Assembly (NCBI RefSeq): GCF_009905545.1
Contig: NZ_JAAALB010000002.1
Location: forward strand, 124,001 to 188,000
DNA length: 64,000 bases
DNA from: Cellulophaga sp. BC115SP
GTDB taxonomy: Bacteria; Bacteroidota; Bacteroidia; Cytophagales; Spirosomataceae
Reading direction: 5' to 3'
The notes under the pieces were generated by a model. It saw only the letters and a list, made by a program, of their open reading frames with translations, ran no database searches and was not told where the DNA came from. Shown piece by piece: positions 34,935-44,303 of the stretch; the first letter of the stretch is position 1; each line of letters opens with the position of its first letter. Position numbers and translations under genes: made by a program.

Positions 34935-37900
34935 ATGCACAAAAAACATCTACTAATTTTTAGTATTCTTTTACTCTTGGGTAGCGTGAATACACTCCTA
35001 GCTCAAGGTATTAGAGTTACTGGTAAAGTTACCTCTAAAAACTCTGGAGAACCATTGATTGGCGCCAGTGTATCTATTATGGGAACAGCGAAGGCTACAA
35101 TTACCGACTCGTTGGGACGCTACAGTATTTCGGCAAACCAAGGAGCTATTTTGGTAGCCAACTATTTGGGCGCATCAGCTCAAAGTGTGAGTGTCAAAGC
35201 TACTACTACTGTCATCAATTTTGTGATGGAAGAAGCCATCAACAAGCTCGATGAGGTAGTTGTAGTAGGTTATGGCGCTCAAAAGAAAAGTGTGGTAACG
35301 GGTGCTATCTCGTCGGTAAAGGCTTCTGACTTACAGACTATGCCTATCAACCGTGTGGAGGAAGCATTACAAGGTCGTACTTCGGGTTTAACAATTGCTT
35401 CTAGTTCTGGTCAGCCAGGTTCTGGGGCAACAGTACGTGTGCGTGGTGTAACAACACTCAATAACAACGACCCTCTTTGGGTAGTAGATGGAGTGGTAAT
35501 CGACAATGGTGGTATTGGTTATTTGAATCAATCAGACATCGAATCGATTGAAGTATTAAAAGATGCTGCTTCACAGGCTATTTATGGTGCTAGGGCTGCC
35601 GCTGGGGTAATTTTGGTTACTACGAAAAAAGGAAAAGCGGGTAAGTTACAAGTGAGCTACAATGGTTTTTATGGTATTTCGTCACCTGCTAAAAAACTCA
35701 ATTTACTGAATGCTACGCAATATGCGACAATCCGCAATGAGTCTGCCGTAAATGCTGGTGCACAACCTGTATATGCTAATCCTCAATCGTATGGTACGGG
35801 TACAGACTGGCAAGCATTGATTTTTAATAATAGTGCTCGTCGTCAAAATCATGAGCTTAGTTTGAGTGGAGGTAGTGAGCGTTCGACTTACTATGCTTCT
35901 TTTGGCTACCTTGACCAAGAAGGTATTGTAGCTACAGATATTTCGAAATACACACGTGCCAATATCCGTTTGAATAGCACTCACAAAATTTCAAAATATG
36001 TAACTTTTGGTCAGAACTTAGGCTATGCACATGACAAATCTGTTGGTTTGGGAAATACAAACTCTGAATTTGGAGGTCCTTTAAGTTCAGCTATCAACCT
36101 CGACCCTATTACTGCTGCTGTGGTAACAGACCCTGCTATTTACAATGCCCCACCGTACACAAATACAGGCATTCGTCGTGATGCCAATGGCTTTCCTTAT
36201 GGAATTTCGACGGCTGTAGGACAAGAAATGATTAACCCATTGGCGTATATCTCTACACGTTTGGGCAATTACGGATGGAGTGATAACATTGTTGGTAATG
36301 CTTATTTAGAAATTAGTCCTATTCAAGGATTAAAAATTCGCTCAACTGTTGGCTCAAAGGTAGCGTATTATGGCAATGAAAGCTTTACGCCTATTTCTTG
36401 GTTAAACTCTTCAAACATCACGTCGCAAACTTCGTATAACCGTGGTTTAAACTCTCGCTTTGACTGGAACTTAGAAAACACTGTTTCTTATACACGTGAT
36501 ATTCAAAAACATAATATGAGCGTGTTGTTGGGTCAAGGTGCTTATTCAGAAAATAGAACTTATTCTACTAGCGTGACATTCTATAATGTTCCAGTAGATA
36601 ATTTCAACGATGCGTCGATGAACTTCAAAGTACCAAATGACCAACGTTCTTCTGATTCAGGCGAAGGTCAGTTACACAACGTATCTTCATTGTTTGCCCG
36701 TTTGAATTATAGTTTTGACGAAAAATATTTGATTCAAGGTTTAGTTCGTCGCGATGGTTCTTCACGCTTTGGCGCTAACAACAAATATGGTATTTTCCCT
36801 TCTGTTTCAGTAGGTTGGGTTACCTCTCGTGAGGCCTTTTTCCCAACAAATACCTTTGTCAACTTTATGAAAGTTCGTGGTGGATATGGTGTTGTAGGAA
36901 ACGATGCTATTGGTGATTTTGCTTTCTTATCTACGATCGGAAGTGGTCGTAATTACGCTATTGGTAACTCAGGAAGCTATATTATCGGTTATAGTCCAAA
37001 CGCGCCTGCCAACCCAGATTTGAAATGGGAACAAACGAGTCAAGCGAACATTGGTATCGATGCAACTTTGTTCAATAATCTATCTTTGACTTTAGAGTTT
37101 TTCCAGAAAACAACGAAAAACATTCTTCAAAACCCACGTATCCCAAGTTATGTTGGGGCTATTTCAAACCCAGCAGCCAACGTAGCAGATATGCAAAATA
37201 CAGGTTTTGAAATTGAATTAGGTTATCGTAAAAAAATCGGTCAGATCAACTTCTCCGTAAATGGTAACGCTTCATTTATCAAAAACGAAGTTACAAACCT
37301 TGGAAACGGAATTGCCTATTTGTCAGGCGGTCAGTCATTCCAAGCAAGTACATATCCTATTACTCGTACAGCAATTGGTCAGCCAATCAACTCATTCTTT
37401 GGTTTCCAGACATTGGGGGTTTTCCAAAATCAAGGAGAAGTTGAAGCTTATGCCAAAGATGGTAAAAAGATTCAGCCAAATGCCAAACCAGGCGATTTTA
37501 AATGGCAAGATACAGATGGTGATGGTGTCATTACCGAAAAAGACCGTGTATTCTTAGGCAACCCAATGCCAACAGTAACGTATGGTTTTACGGTTAATTT
37601 AGGCTACAAAAACTTTGACTTTGTATTGTTTGGACAAGGTGCAGGTGGTAACAAAATCTTCCAAGGTTTGCGTCGTTTGGACATTGCAAATGCCAACTGG
37701 TCAACCAAAATCTTAGAACGCTGGACAGGCGAGGGTTCTACTAATAGCATGCCAAGAGTCGTAAATGGCGACCCTAATAAGAACTTTGGTAACCCTTCTA
37801 ATTTCTACCTTGAAGATGGTGATTATTTCCGCATCAAAACACTTCAATTGGGTTATACTTTACCACAAGCTATTTCAAGCAAAATGGGCTTGAGCAAGGC

Positions 37901-38048
37901 AAGATTGTATGTGATGAGTCAAAACCTCTTGACAATCACTAAATACAGTGGCTATGATCCTGAAATCGGTGGTGGTGTTATGAGTATCGACCGTGGTATC
38001 TATCCACAAGCACGCTCATGGATGGTAGGTTTAAATTTAGGATTTTAA
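34935..38048 (+). CDS. susC: SusC-type TonB-linked outer-membrane transporter
   Basis: A 1037-residue outer-membrane protein of the SusC/RagA family. After the signal (LLLGSVNTLLAQ) comes a carboxypeptidase-like domain (about 26-105: GKVTSKNSGEPLIGASVSIM), the TonB box region EVVVVGYGAQKK, the plug (GRTSGLTIASSSGQPGSGAT, RVRGVTTLNNNDPLWVVDG) and a 22-strand barrel ending SWMVGLNLGF. It pairs with SusD to import oligosaccharides by TonB energy. Together with susD, GH16 and GH5 it defines a polysaccharide utilisation locus for a beta-glucan. Upstream lie a direct repeat and a -7 box. Confidence 0.95.
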   Translation: MHKKHLLIFSILLLLGSVNTLLAQGIRVTGKVTSKNSGEPLIGASVSIMGTAKATITDSLGRYSISANQGAILVANYLGASAQSVSVKATTTVINFVMEEAINKLDEVVVVGYGAQKKSVVTGAISSVKASDLQTMPINRVEEALQGRTSGLTIASSSGQPGSGATVRVRGVTTLNNNDPLWVVDGVVIDNGGIGYLNQSDIESIEVLKDAASQAIYGARAAAGVILVTTKKGKAGKLQVSYNGFYGISSPAKKLNLLNATQYATIRNESAVNAGAQPVYANPQSYGTGTDWQALIFNNSARRQNHELSLSGGSERSTYYASFGYLDQEGIVATDISKYTRANIRLNSTHKISKYVTFGQNLGYAHDKSVGLGNTNSEFGGPLSSAINLDPITAAVVTDPAIYNAPPYTNTGIRRDANGFPYGISTAVGQEMINPLAYISTRLGNYGWSDNIVGNAYLEISPIQGLKIRSTVGSKVAYYGNESFTPISWLNSSNITSQTSYNRGLNSRFDWNLENTVSYTRDIQKHNMSVLLGQGAYSENRTYSTSVTFYNVPVDNFNDASMNFKVPNDQRSSDSGEGQLHNVSSLFARLNYSFDEKYLIQGLVRRDGSSRFGANNKYGIFPSVSVGWVTSREAFFPTNTFVNFMKVRGGYGVVGNDAIGDFAFLSTIGSGRNYAIGNSGSYIIGYSPNAPANPDLKWEQTSQANIGIDATLFNNLSLTLEFFQKTTKNILQNPRIPSYVGAISNPAANVADMQNTGFEIELGYRKKIGQINFSVNGNASFIKNEVTNLGNGIAYLSGGQSFQASTYPITRTAIGQPINSFFGFQTLGVFQNQGEVEAYAKDGKKIQPNAKPGDFKWQDTDGDGVITEKDRVFLGNPMPTVTYGFTVNLGYKNFDFVLFGQGAGGNKIFQGLRRLDIANANWSTKILERWTGEGSTNSMPRVVNGDPNKNFGNPSNFYLEDGDYFRIKTLQLGYTLPQAISSKMGLSKARLYVMSQNLLTITKYSGYDPEIGGGVMSIDRGIYPQARSWMVGLNLGF

Positions 38049-38156
38049 CAGAGGTTATCAGTTAAAAGTATATCAGCTATTATAATTTATTCATAATCAA
38101 TATGATAACATAAATTTACATGGCAGATATATCATTAACATAACCTTTCCTTCTAC

Positions 38157-38322
38157 TTAAGTTAGTGGGTAAAATAAAAATAATTTTACCTGCATTAAGC
38201 TCTAGGCTTTATGCTGTAGGCTAAAAGTTGAAAAGAATTTCTCATGAAATAATTTAAGCTCTTTTGCCTAATGCTTACAGCTTAAAGCGTATTAATGCAA
38301 TTCTATTTTGCATTAATACTTA
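38157..38322. repeat. F5 heptamer element between susC and susD
   Basis: Left arm 38192-38226 is five exact 7-mers (GCATTAA, then GCTnnAn); right arm 38266-38293 is four (GCCTAAT, GCTTACA and so on). A separate perfect hairpin of 12-bp arms (GTATTAATGCAA and complement) follows at 38289-38319. The inverted copy at 61009-61167 is alignable along about 150 bases, sharing both ends (TTAGTGGG and ATTAATGC). Confidence 0.82.
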
Positions 38323-38349
38323 GTACTTAACAATTCAAAATTCAACAAA

Positions 38350-39879
38350 ATGTCAATAAAAAAATATATCGCAACATTACTCATTGGTAGCCAGTTGTTA
38401 TCGGCTTGTACCACTGAATTTTTGGAGGTAACTCCCAAAGGAACCAACCTCGAAGCCAACTATTACCGTAACCAAACCGAAGCGTTCAACGGATTAGTGG
38501 CAGCATACGATGTAGTTGGTTGGCAAGGAGGTGGTTATGTCACTAAAGTGGGTGCTATGAATGCTGCTTCTGACGACCACTATGCTGGTGGTGGCGGACC
38601 AAATGATATTTCAGACTTTCAAGTAATCTCTAACTATACTTTAACTCCTGACCGTGGTCCACAGGGAGAATTATGGAGAAAAGGATTTTCGGGTATCTTT
38701 CGTGCCAATACGATCCTTACCAAGCTCCCTGGTGTTCCAATGGACGAAACCTTGAAGAAGCGCTATACAGCTGAAGGGAAGTTTTTGAGAGCTTATTTCT
38801 ATTTTGATTTAGTACGTCTTTTCAAAAATATTCCACTATTTACAAAACCTGTAGAGGCTAGCCAGATGTACAATGTTATGCAGGCTGCTCCTACAGAAGT
38901 ATATGCGCAGATTGAAAAAGACTTGAAAGAGGCATTGACAGACCTTCCTGCTACTATTCCTGTGGCTACTGAAGGCGGACGTGCTACGCAAGGTGCAGCT
39001 CACGCTCTTTTGGGTAAAGTGTATTTACAACAAGAGAAATTTACTGATGCTGCTTCAGAATTTGCCCTAGTTAACGGAACTCCTGGTGGTTCAAATCAAT
39101 ATGGGTATAAGTTACTCAATAACTTTTCTGACTTATGGAAAGTGACCAACAAATACAATAGCGAATCAATTTTTGAGATTGCCTACACCAATACTTCAGC
39201 AGGAAACTGGAACTGCGTGGCTTGTACAGAAGGAAACTTGTTGAATATTTTGGTAGGACCACGTGGCTATCGTTCATTAAAATCTGATGCTCCTGACTAT
39301 GTTTCAGGTTGGAGCTTTTTGGTGGTTACCCCAGATTTATTTAATGCCATGCACTACGACCCACGTTTAAATTCGACAATTGCTAACTTGGATAGTTTGG
39401 AGAAAAACGGTATTGCTGGTTATGAAAAAGGTTATATGAATACTGGTTATTTCTTGGAAAAATTTGCAGGTCGTAACTCTTTCAAATGGACAGGTGCAGG
39501 AAATATGGAGTTGAATTTCCCACAAAATATGTACGAAATTCGATTGGCAGATACGTATTTACTCGAAGCTGAAGCCTTGATTAGAGGTGGAGGTGATTTA
39601 AAACGTGCTGCTACGCTATTGAATGCCGTTCGTAACCGTGCCTACAAAAGTACAACTGGTAATATAGCTGCTACGCTTGACAATATCATCAAAGAACGTC
39701 GTTTGGAATTGGCTGGTGAAGGTCACCGTTGGTTTGACTTAGTTCGTTGGAAAATTGCACCTCAAGTATTGGGTAGTCGTGGTTTCCAAGCTGGGAAACA
39801 TGAGATTTTACCTATTCCTTTGTTAGAAATGGATAATACCAAAATCCAACAAAGCAAAGAATGGGGAGGTACAAAGTAG
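38350..39879 (+). CDS. susD: SusD/RagB-type substrate-binding lipoprotein
   Basis: A 509-residue lipoprotein with a lipobox LSAC (Cys20). Family features: FLEVTPKGTNLEANYYRNQTEAFNG (in two parts), AEGKFLRAYFYFDLVRLFKNIPL, ALLGKVYLQQEKFTDAASEF and the C-terminal IIKERRLELAGEGHRWFDLVRW, which is the strongest SusD signature. It caps the SusC barrel at the cell surface and captures glycans. It is 301 bases after susC, a gap filled mostly by an F5 element, while most susC/susD pairs are nearly contiguous. Confidence 0.95.
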   Translation: MSIKKYIATLLIGSQLLSACTTEFLEVTPKGTNLEANYYRNQTEAFNGLVAAYDVVGWQGGGYVTKVGAMNAASDDHYAGGGGPNDISDFQVISNYTLTPDRGPQGELWRKGFSGIFRANTILTKLPGVPMDETLKKRYTAEGKFLRAYFYFDLVRLFKNIPLFTKPVEASQMYNVMQAAPTEVYAQIEKDLKEALTDLPATIPVATEGGRATQGAAHALLGKVYLQQEKFTDAASEFALVNGTPGGSNQYGYKLLNNFSDLWKVTNKYNSESIFEIAYTNTSAGNWNCVACTEGNLLNILVGPRGYRSLKSDAPDYVSGWSFLVVTPDLFNAMHYDPRLNSTIANLDSLEKNGIAGYEKGYMNTGYFLEKFAGRNSFKWTGAGNMELNFPQNMYEIRLADTYLLEAEALIRGGGDLKRAATLLNAVRNRAYKSTTGNIAATLDNIIKERRLELAGEGHRWFDLVRWKIAPQVLGSRGFQAGKHEILPIPLLEMDNTKIQQSKEWGGTK

Positions 39880-39923
39880 ATTAATTGATAAACATTGGCT
39901 TAAAATACAAAAGAAATTACACC

Positions 39924-40009
39924 CTAGTTCGAGACTTAGTCTCGGACTAGCTTTTGTTTCAGTTTATAAACTGTATAAAAAATAAGTCCAAGACAAAGTC
40001 TTGAACTAG
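39924..40009. repeat. C element (triple palindrome), copy 2
   Basis: 86 bp, from CTAGTTCGAGACTTAGTC to GTCTTGAACTAG. Contains the palindromes CGAGACTTAGTCTCG and CAGTTTATAAACTG (perfect). First of two tandem copies between susD and the GH16 gene. Confidence 0.88.
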
Positions 40010-40031
40010 GCATATATTGCATTAGTACCTC

Positions 40032-40117
40032 CTAGTCCGAGACTTAGTCTCGGACTAGCTTTTGTTTCAGTTTTAAACTATATAAAAAAATAAGTCCAAG
40101 ACAAAGTCTTGAACTAG
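40032..40117. repeat. C element (triple palindrome), copy 3
   Basis: 86 bp, separated from copy 2 by 22 bases and about 95% identical to it. A remnant of a third copy (CTCTAGCGCGGGACTAGC) follows at 40138-40155. The tandem arrangement suggests local duplication. Confidence 0.88.
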
Positions 40118-40218
40118 ACATTTATTACATTAGTACTCTCTAGCGCGGGACTAGCTTTTTTTCTTCTCATCTTCAAGTCTCCAAATTTTCAAATTATCAA
40201 ATTATAACCCCTTTTTCT

Positions 40219-41091
40219 ATGAAAAAAAGAGTTCTTCATAAAGCCATTGGTGCTCTATGCTTCTTGGGTATAAGCACCCTCTATGCGTGCTCAGGGCAAC
40301 CCAAACCCACACCATCTCCTGTTGTAGTAACGATTCCGCCATTGGTTGATAAAGCTTGGGACTTTGAAACAACTCCTACTTGGGCAGATGAATTTGACTA
40401 TGCGGGAGCACCCAATCCAAAGCTCTGGGACTATGATATTGGTGGTACTGGATGGGGTAACAACGAGCTTCAGTATTATACCAACAGCACCAACAATGCC
40501 TTGGTAAAAGATGGTAAACTCAGTATCATTGCCAGAAAAGAATCATTGGGAGGTAAAGATTATACCTCGACCAGATTGGTATCTCGACAAAAAGGAGACT
40601 TCCTTTATGGTCGTTTCGAAATTAAAGCGAAGCTTCCGAAAGGTTTAGGCACATGGCCTGCTATTTGGATGCTCCCTACTGATTGGGCGTATGGTGGTTG
40701 GCCAAATTCTGGCGAAATTGATATTATGGAGCACGTAGGTTATGACCCTAATGTCATTCATATTACTACTCACTCTTTGGCTTATTATTTCAAAATCAAT
40801 ACGCAAAAAACAGCCGTTAAAACCATCCCCACTGCTATCACCGATTATCATTTGTATCGGGTAGATTGGACTCCTTATGCTATTAGAGGGTATATCGACA
40901 ATGAGAAGATTTTTGAATTTGTGAATGAAAACAAAAGTTATGCCGAATGGCCTTTCGATAAAAGATTCCACATTTTATTGAATCTTGCTGTCGGAGGTGA
41001 TTGGGGCGGTGCCAAAGGCGTAGACAATTCCATATTCCCTTGCCAAATGGATATTGATTATGTACGTGTTTACAAGATGATTGACAAATAA
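40219..41091 (+). CDS. glycoside hydrolase family 16 lipoprotein, probable beta-1,3(4)-glucanase
   Basis: A 290-residue lipoprotein (lipobox YAC, Cys24). The GH16 domain starts at about residue 52 (PTWADEFDYAGAPNPKLW). The catalytic motif is GEIDIMEHVG at 165-174, with Glu166 nucleophile, Asp168 and Glu171 acid/base. The three-residue gap E-I-D-I-M-E is the form found in laminarinases. The later segment FHILLNLAVGGDWGG is the common substrate-binding strand. It would cut beta-1,3- or mixed-linkage glucans at the surface and supply SusC/SusD. Gene order and strand place it in one transcript with susC and susD, although two C elements precede it. Confidence 0.92.
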   Translation: MKKRVLHKAIGALCFLGISTLYACSGQPKPTPSPVVVTIPPLVDKAWDFETTPTWADEFDYAGAPNPKLWDYDIGGTGWGNNELQYYTNSTNNALVKDGKLSIIARKESLGGKDYTSTRLVSRQKGDFLYGRFEIKAKLPKGLGTWPAIWMLPTDWAYGGWPNSGEIDIMEHVGYDPNVIHITTHSLAYYFKINTQKTAVKTIPTAITDYHLYRVDWTPYAIRGYIDNEKIFEFVNENKSYAEWPFDKRFHILLNLAVGGDWGGAKGVDNSIFPCQMDIDYVRVYKMIDK

Positions 41092-41097
41092 CCTAGG

Positions 41098-41260
41098 TAG
41101 AGCCGTTGCATGCAACGGCTTCTCGAAGAAATATCTGATACGATTTGTAGGTAACGTTATAGGTCTAACCTTTTTTCGATTTGAGGATTTGTTTGGAGAC
41201 GTTGCATGCAACGTCTCTACGGTTTTTAAATCCGAAATCAACCATCCCACATCTACAATC
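41098..41260. repeat. paired GTTGCATGCAAC palindromes plus single-arm H1 run
   Basis: AGCCGTTGCATGCAACGGCT (41101-41120) and GAGACGTTGCATGCAACGTC with TC (41196-41217) are perfect palindromes about 75 bases apart. After them, 41230-41260 is a single-arm run of 7-mers of the form ATCnnAn. They lie between the convergent GH16 and regulator genes. From memory, GTTGCATGCAAC palindromes are frequent in many bacterial genomes. Confidence 0.8.
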
Positions 41261-41265
41261 GTAAC

Positions 41266-44157
41266 CTATTCTTCGTAAATACTCAGGAAATAGCTAAAGA
41301 AATTGACCTCCGAAGGGAGTTGTAATTTTTTGCGCAAACGATACCTGCTTACTTCCACACTTCTAGCAGAGATATTCATGAGCTGGGCGATTTCTTTGGT
41401 AGAAAGATTCATTCTCAAATAAGCACAAAGCTTTAATTCACTTGGACTTAGATTGGGAAATCTTTCTTTGATAACCATCAAAAAATTACTGTGAACACTA
41501 TCAAAATGCATCGAAAACTGGTTCCAATCTGTCTCGACCGTATTCTCATCATCAACAGTTTTCATCATACGTTTTATATCCTCCTTGATTTCCTCCACAT
41601 TGCCTGACTTATACATTTTACCCAAATCTTGTTTGAGCTTGGTCAGTAACTCTGCTTTTTGGACTAAATACATCGCTGAGGATGCTAGTTCAGCATTTTT
41701 ATGAATGATTTCAGCTTCTAATTTTTCATTTTTCAGACTGACAATCTCTTTCTCATTTTTATCTAACTCCAATTGGTGCATATACATCAATTGCTTTTGC
41801 TCTTTTTGAAACGAGACTTGCTGGTCAATAAATTTCTGTTGTTGCCAACGAAACAATCTCCAAAAGACAACTGACAGCAACAAAAGATAGAAAATATAAG
41901 CCCAAATAGTCAAATACCAAGGTGGTAAAATGATGATTTGATAAGAGGCAATGTCTGATTCTTGCCCCAAATTATTTCGTGCTTTTACCTTAAATAAATA
42001 GGTTCCCGCTGGTAATTGGGTGTATTCTTTACTTGTCTTTTTGGTCCATGCCGACCATGTAGCATCAAAACCTTCTAACTGACAAGCATATTCTACTGTT
42101 TGGAGTTGATGAAAAAGTGTAGAGGAATATTCGAACGTTAATCGGTCAAAATCGCTATCTATCTCGGTATTTTTTGCCTTCTCCATACTTTTGATTCCAC
42201 CGAAAAAGACACTATCTATTTTCCCCGAAGCACTAATTTCGCTAATCAGCACATTTACCTTACTCAGCTTTTGTCGATACGCTTTGTAATTGATATGAAA
42301 AAAGCCTTTCTCCCCTCCTACGATAACATTTTCTAGATTCATGGGATTGATAAACTCAAAACCCGAAACTAGGCGATTATTCAATTCTGGCAGATAGATC
42401 ACTTGTGGCTTATGGCTAGAGAAGTCCAGGACCCCAATTCTATTATCTGCGATAAACCAGACATTGCCGTCTTGGTCTTCTTTCAGATAATACATTTTCA
42501 TTCCTTTAAAATAAGGCATCAATAAAGAGCACGGGACAAATTTATCGGTATGAATATTATATTCAAAAATGCCGTTTTCAGAAGCAATAATCACTCTGTT
42601 TTTAAGACGATACACAAAACTATTATTTTCCGAAAGTGCCAAGCCTTCTTTCGCTCCATATAACTTCACTTCGGTTCGTAAAGAATCTTTTATCAAAACC
42701 CTAAACACCCCCTTATAAGGATGGGTTGTCCAAATAGCTTTGTCATTATTGGGATCAATACAGACAAAACGAGAAGATATATGAAAATTATCTACCCTTT
42801 TATCTACCGAAAATTGTCCATTTTTATAATTCCAAAACTTCAGACCATTGTAATTTCCTGCGACCAATCGAGCACTAGGCTCTAAACTAGAAAGAGGCAC
42901 AAAAGTCCAATAACCTCCATTATCATCTATTTTTTGAGCACTTTTTGCATTTACTATATATGCTCCCTCATGATGCCCCATCAAGAGCTGACGATTAATG
43001 ACTTGTAAATTCCATACTTGTCCAGTCGAATTAGGGACTTTTCGAAAGGCATTTTTCTCATAACTCAAATCGCCCTGTCCGTTAACGGGCGCTACATACA
43101 AACCATTAGCCGTTCCTAAATACAGATTCCCTTGATACAATGCTGAGGCGTATCCTCCAGCATCTGCATCTTGCATAATCGAGATACTTTTGATAGCATT
43201 GTTAGTCGCCACAAAGGCAATTCCGTTGTCTAATCCCAACCAAAGATTTTTTTGTTTATCCAAAAAGCTACTGAGAATATTATTGTTATTTAGCCCTTCA
43301 GTTTTTGAAAAGTGTTGAATAAAATTTCCGTGAATATCGATGATATAACAACCATTCAGGCTCGTCGAGAGCGCTATCTGAGTAGCATTTATTTGAACAG
43401 CGTGATAGATACGATATTTGCTAATTTCGGTAATAAATGATGTAACAAATGCTTGAACGCGCTGCGTATTTAACCAATACAGTCCATTCTCAAAAGTCGA
43501 AATCAATGATAATTCCTTTGAAATAGGCACAATGGCGGTAACAAGCTGTTTGCCCAACAATTGCAAATTTGTATTAAAAGGTATCCATTGTCCATTTTCG
43601 AAATACAATAATCCTTTATCAAAATCTTGTGCAATTAACTTATCGGAACTTTTGCCCAAAAAGCGCCAATGTGACGAGGGTCTATATACCGAAACTTTAT
43701 TGGCTTTATATTCAAAAATACGACTACTAGAACGAAAAAACACCGATTCTTTCCACACACAGACATTCCAAACATCATAAAAAGCTTGGTCTTTTTCAGG
43801 TAAGAGTTGCTTTAGGGAATGATACGCCAATACCCCATTTTCGCTCGGACTGAAATAGCCAATTTCATTCTCTCCACCCACGTAGACCTTGCCATCGGGC
43901 GCAATTGCCAACGAACGGACTTTGGTTTTGGAAGGCAAATGATACTTTCGCCAATAGTTACCATCAAAAGTCAAAAGACCTTCATTATTAGCAAAATACA
44001 TCCGTCCAGCAGCATCTTGTTGAATACCCCAGTTTTGCGTTCCAGCTAGATATTGATTTTTAGTATAGTTATTTATCTCTGGCAAACCAATGGTATTTTG
44101 CCCAAATGAGATAGATATGGAAAGAAGTAATATGATTGATAGGATTAGTCGGTTCAT
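41266..44157 (-). CDS. membrane-spanning two-component-propeller regulator with LuxR DNA-binding domain
   Basis: A 963-residue one-protein regulator. A signal (about 1-19) is followed by a periplasmic beta-propeller of many two-component-regulator-propeller blades (WGIQQDAAGRMYFANNEGLL, NLWLGLDNGIAFVATNN, NVWFIADNRIGVLDF), a Y_Y_Y domain (about 655-755, LPAGTYLFKVKARNNLGQES), one membrane helix (about 761-785), a coiled coil, and a C-terminal LuxR-type helix-turn-helix (LSTKEIAQLMNISARSVEVS). There is no histidine kinase or receiver. It probably senses the glucan products and switches susC and GH5. It is divergent from GH5 and convergent with GH16. Confidence 0.88.
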   Translation of the reverse strand: MNRLILSIILLLSISISFGQNTIGLPEINNYTKNQYLAGTQNWGIQQDAAGRMYFANNEGLLTFDGNYWRKYHLPSKTKVRSLAIAPDGKVYVGGENEIGYFSPSENGVLAYHSLKQLLPEKDQAFYDVWNVCVWKESVFFRSSSRIFEYKANKVSVYRPSSHWRFLGKSSDKLIAQDFDKGLLYFENGQWIPFNTNLQLLGKQLVTAIVPISKELSLISTFENGLYWLNTQRVQAFVTSFITEISKYRIYHAVQINATQIALSTSLNGCYIIDIHGNFIQHFSKTEGLNNNNILSSFLDKQKNLWLGLDNGIAFVATNNAIKSISIMQDADAGGYASALYQGNLYLGTANGLYVAPVNGQGDLSYEKNAFRKVPNSTGQVWNLQVINRQLLMGHHEGAYIVNAKSAQKIDDNGGYWTFVPLSSLEPSARLVAGNYNGLKFWNYKNGQFSVDKRVDNFHISSRFVCIDPNNDKAIWTTHPYKGVFRVLIKDSLRTEVKLYGAKEGLALSENNSFVYRLKNRVIIASENGIFEYNIHTDKFVPCSLLMPYFKGMKMYYLKEDQDGNVWFIADNRIGVLDFSSHKPQVIYLPELNNRLVSGFEFINPMNLENVIVGGEKGFFHINYKAYRQKLSKVNVLISEISASGKIDSVFFGGIKSMEKAKNTEIDSDFDRLTFEYSSTLFHQLQTVEYACQLEGFDATWSAWTKKTSKEYTQLPAGTYLFKVKARNNLGQESDIASYQIIILPPWYLTIWAYIFYLLLLSVVFWRLFRWQQQKFIDQQVSFQKEQKQLMYMHQLELDKNEKEIVSLKNEKLEAEIIHKNAELASSAMYLVQKAELLTKLKQDLGKMYKSGNVEEIKEDIKRMMKTVDDENTVETDWNQFSMHFDSVHSNFLMVIKERFPNLSPSELKLCAYLRMNLSTKEIAQLMNISARSVEVSRYRLRKKLQLPSEVNFFSYFLSIYEE

Positions 44158-44244
44158 AAAACAATTACAGGCGATGTGTATATTTTAAGACAAATATCAA
44201 GTAAAAAGTCCGAAATATTATAGTTTTCTATCCTTATTGTCCTA

Positions 44245-44265
44245 ATGTTGGGGTAATGTAGGGGC
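44245..44265 (+). promoter_or_regulatory. 11-bp direct repeat between regulator and GH5 genes, candidate operator
   Basis: ATGTTGGGGTA followed by ATGTAGGGGC, the same pair as at 34738-34758 with one base different. It is 88 bases from the regulator start and 280 from the GH5 start, so it could serve self-regulation and GH5 control. Confidence 0.6.
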
Positions 44266-44295
44266 GTAATTTTATTAATCCTGATAGAGTATTTC

Positions 44296-44303
44296 TACTT
44301 TTG
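44296..44303 (+). promoter_or_regulatory. -7 box of the GH5 promoter
   Basis: TACTTTTG, identical to the susC box and to the consensus TAnnTTTG, 30 bases after the direct repeat. This leaves a leader of about 230 bases before the GH5 start, in which I see no hairpin of note. Confidence 0.5.
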
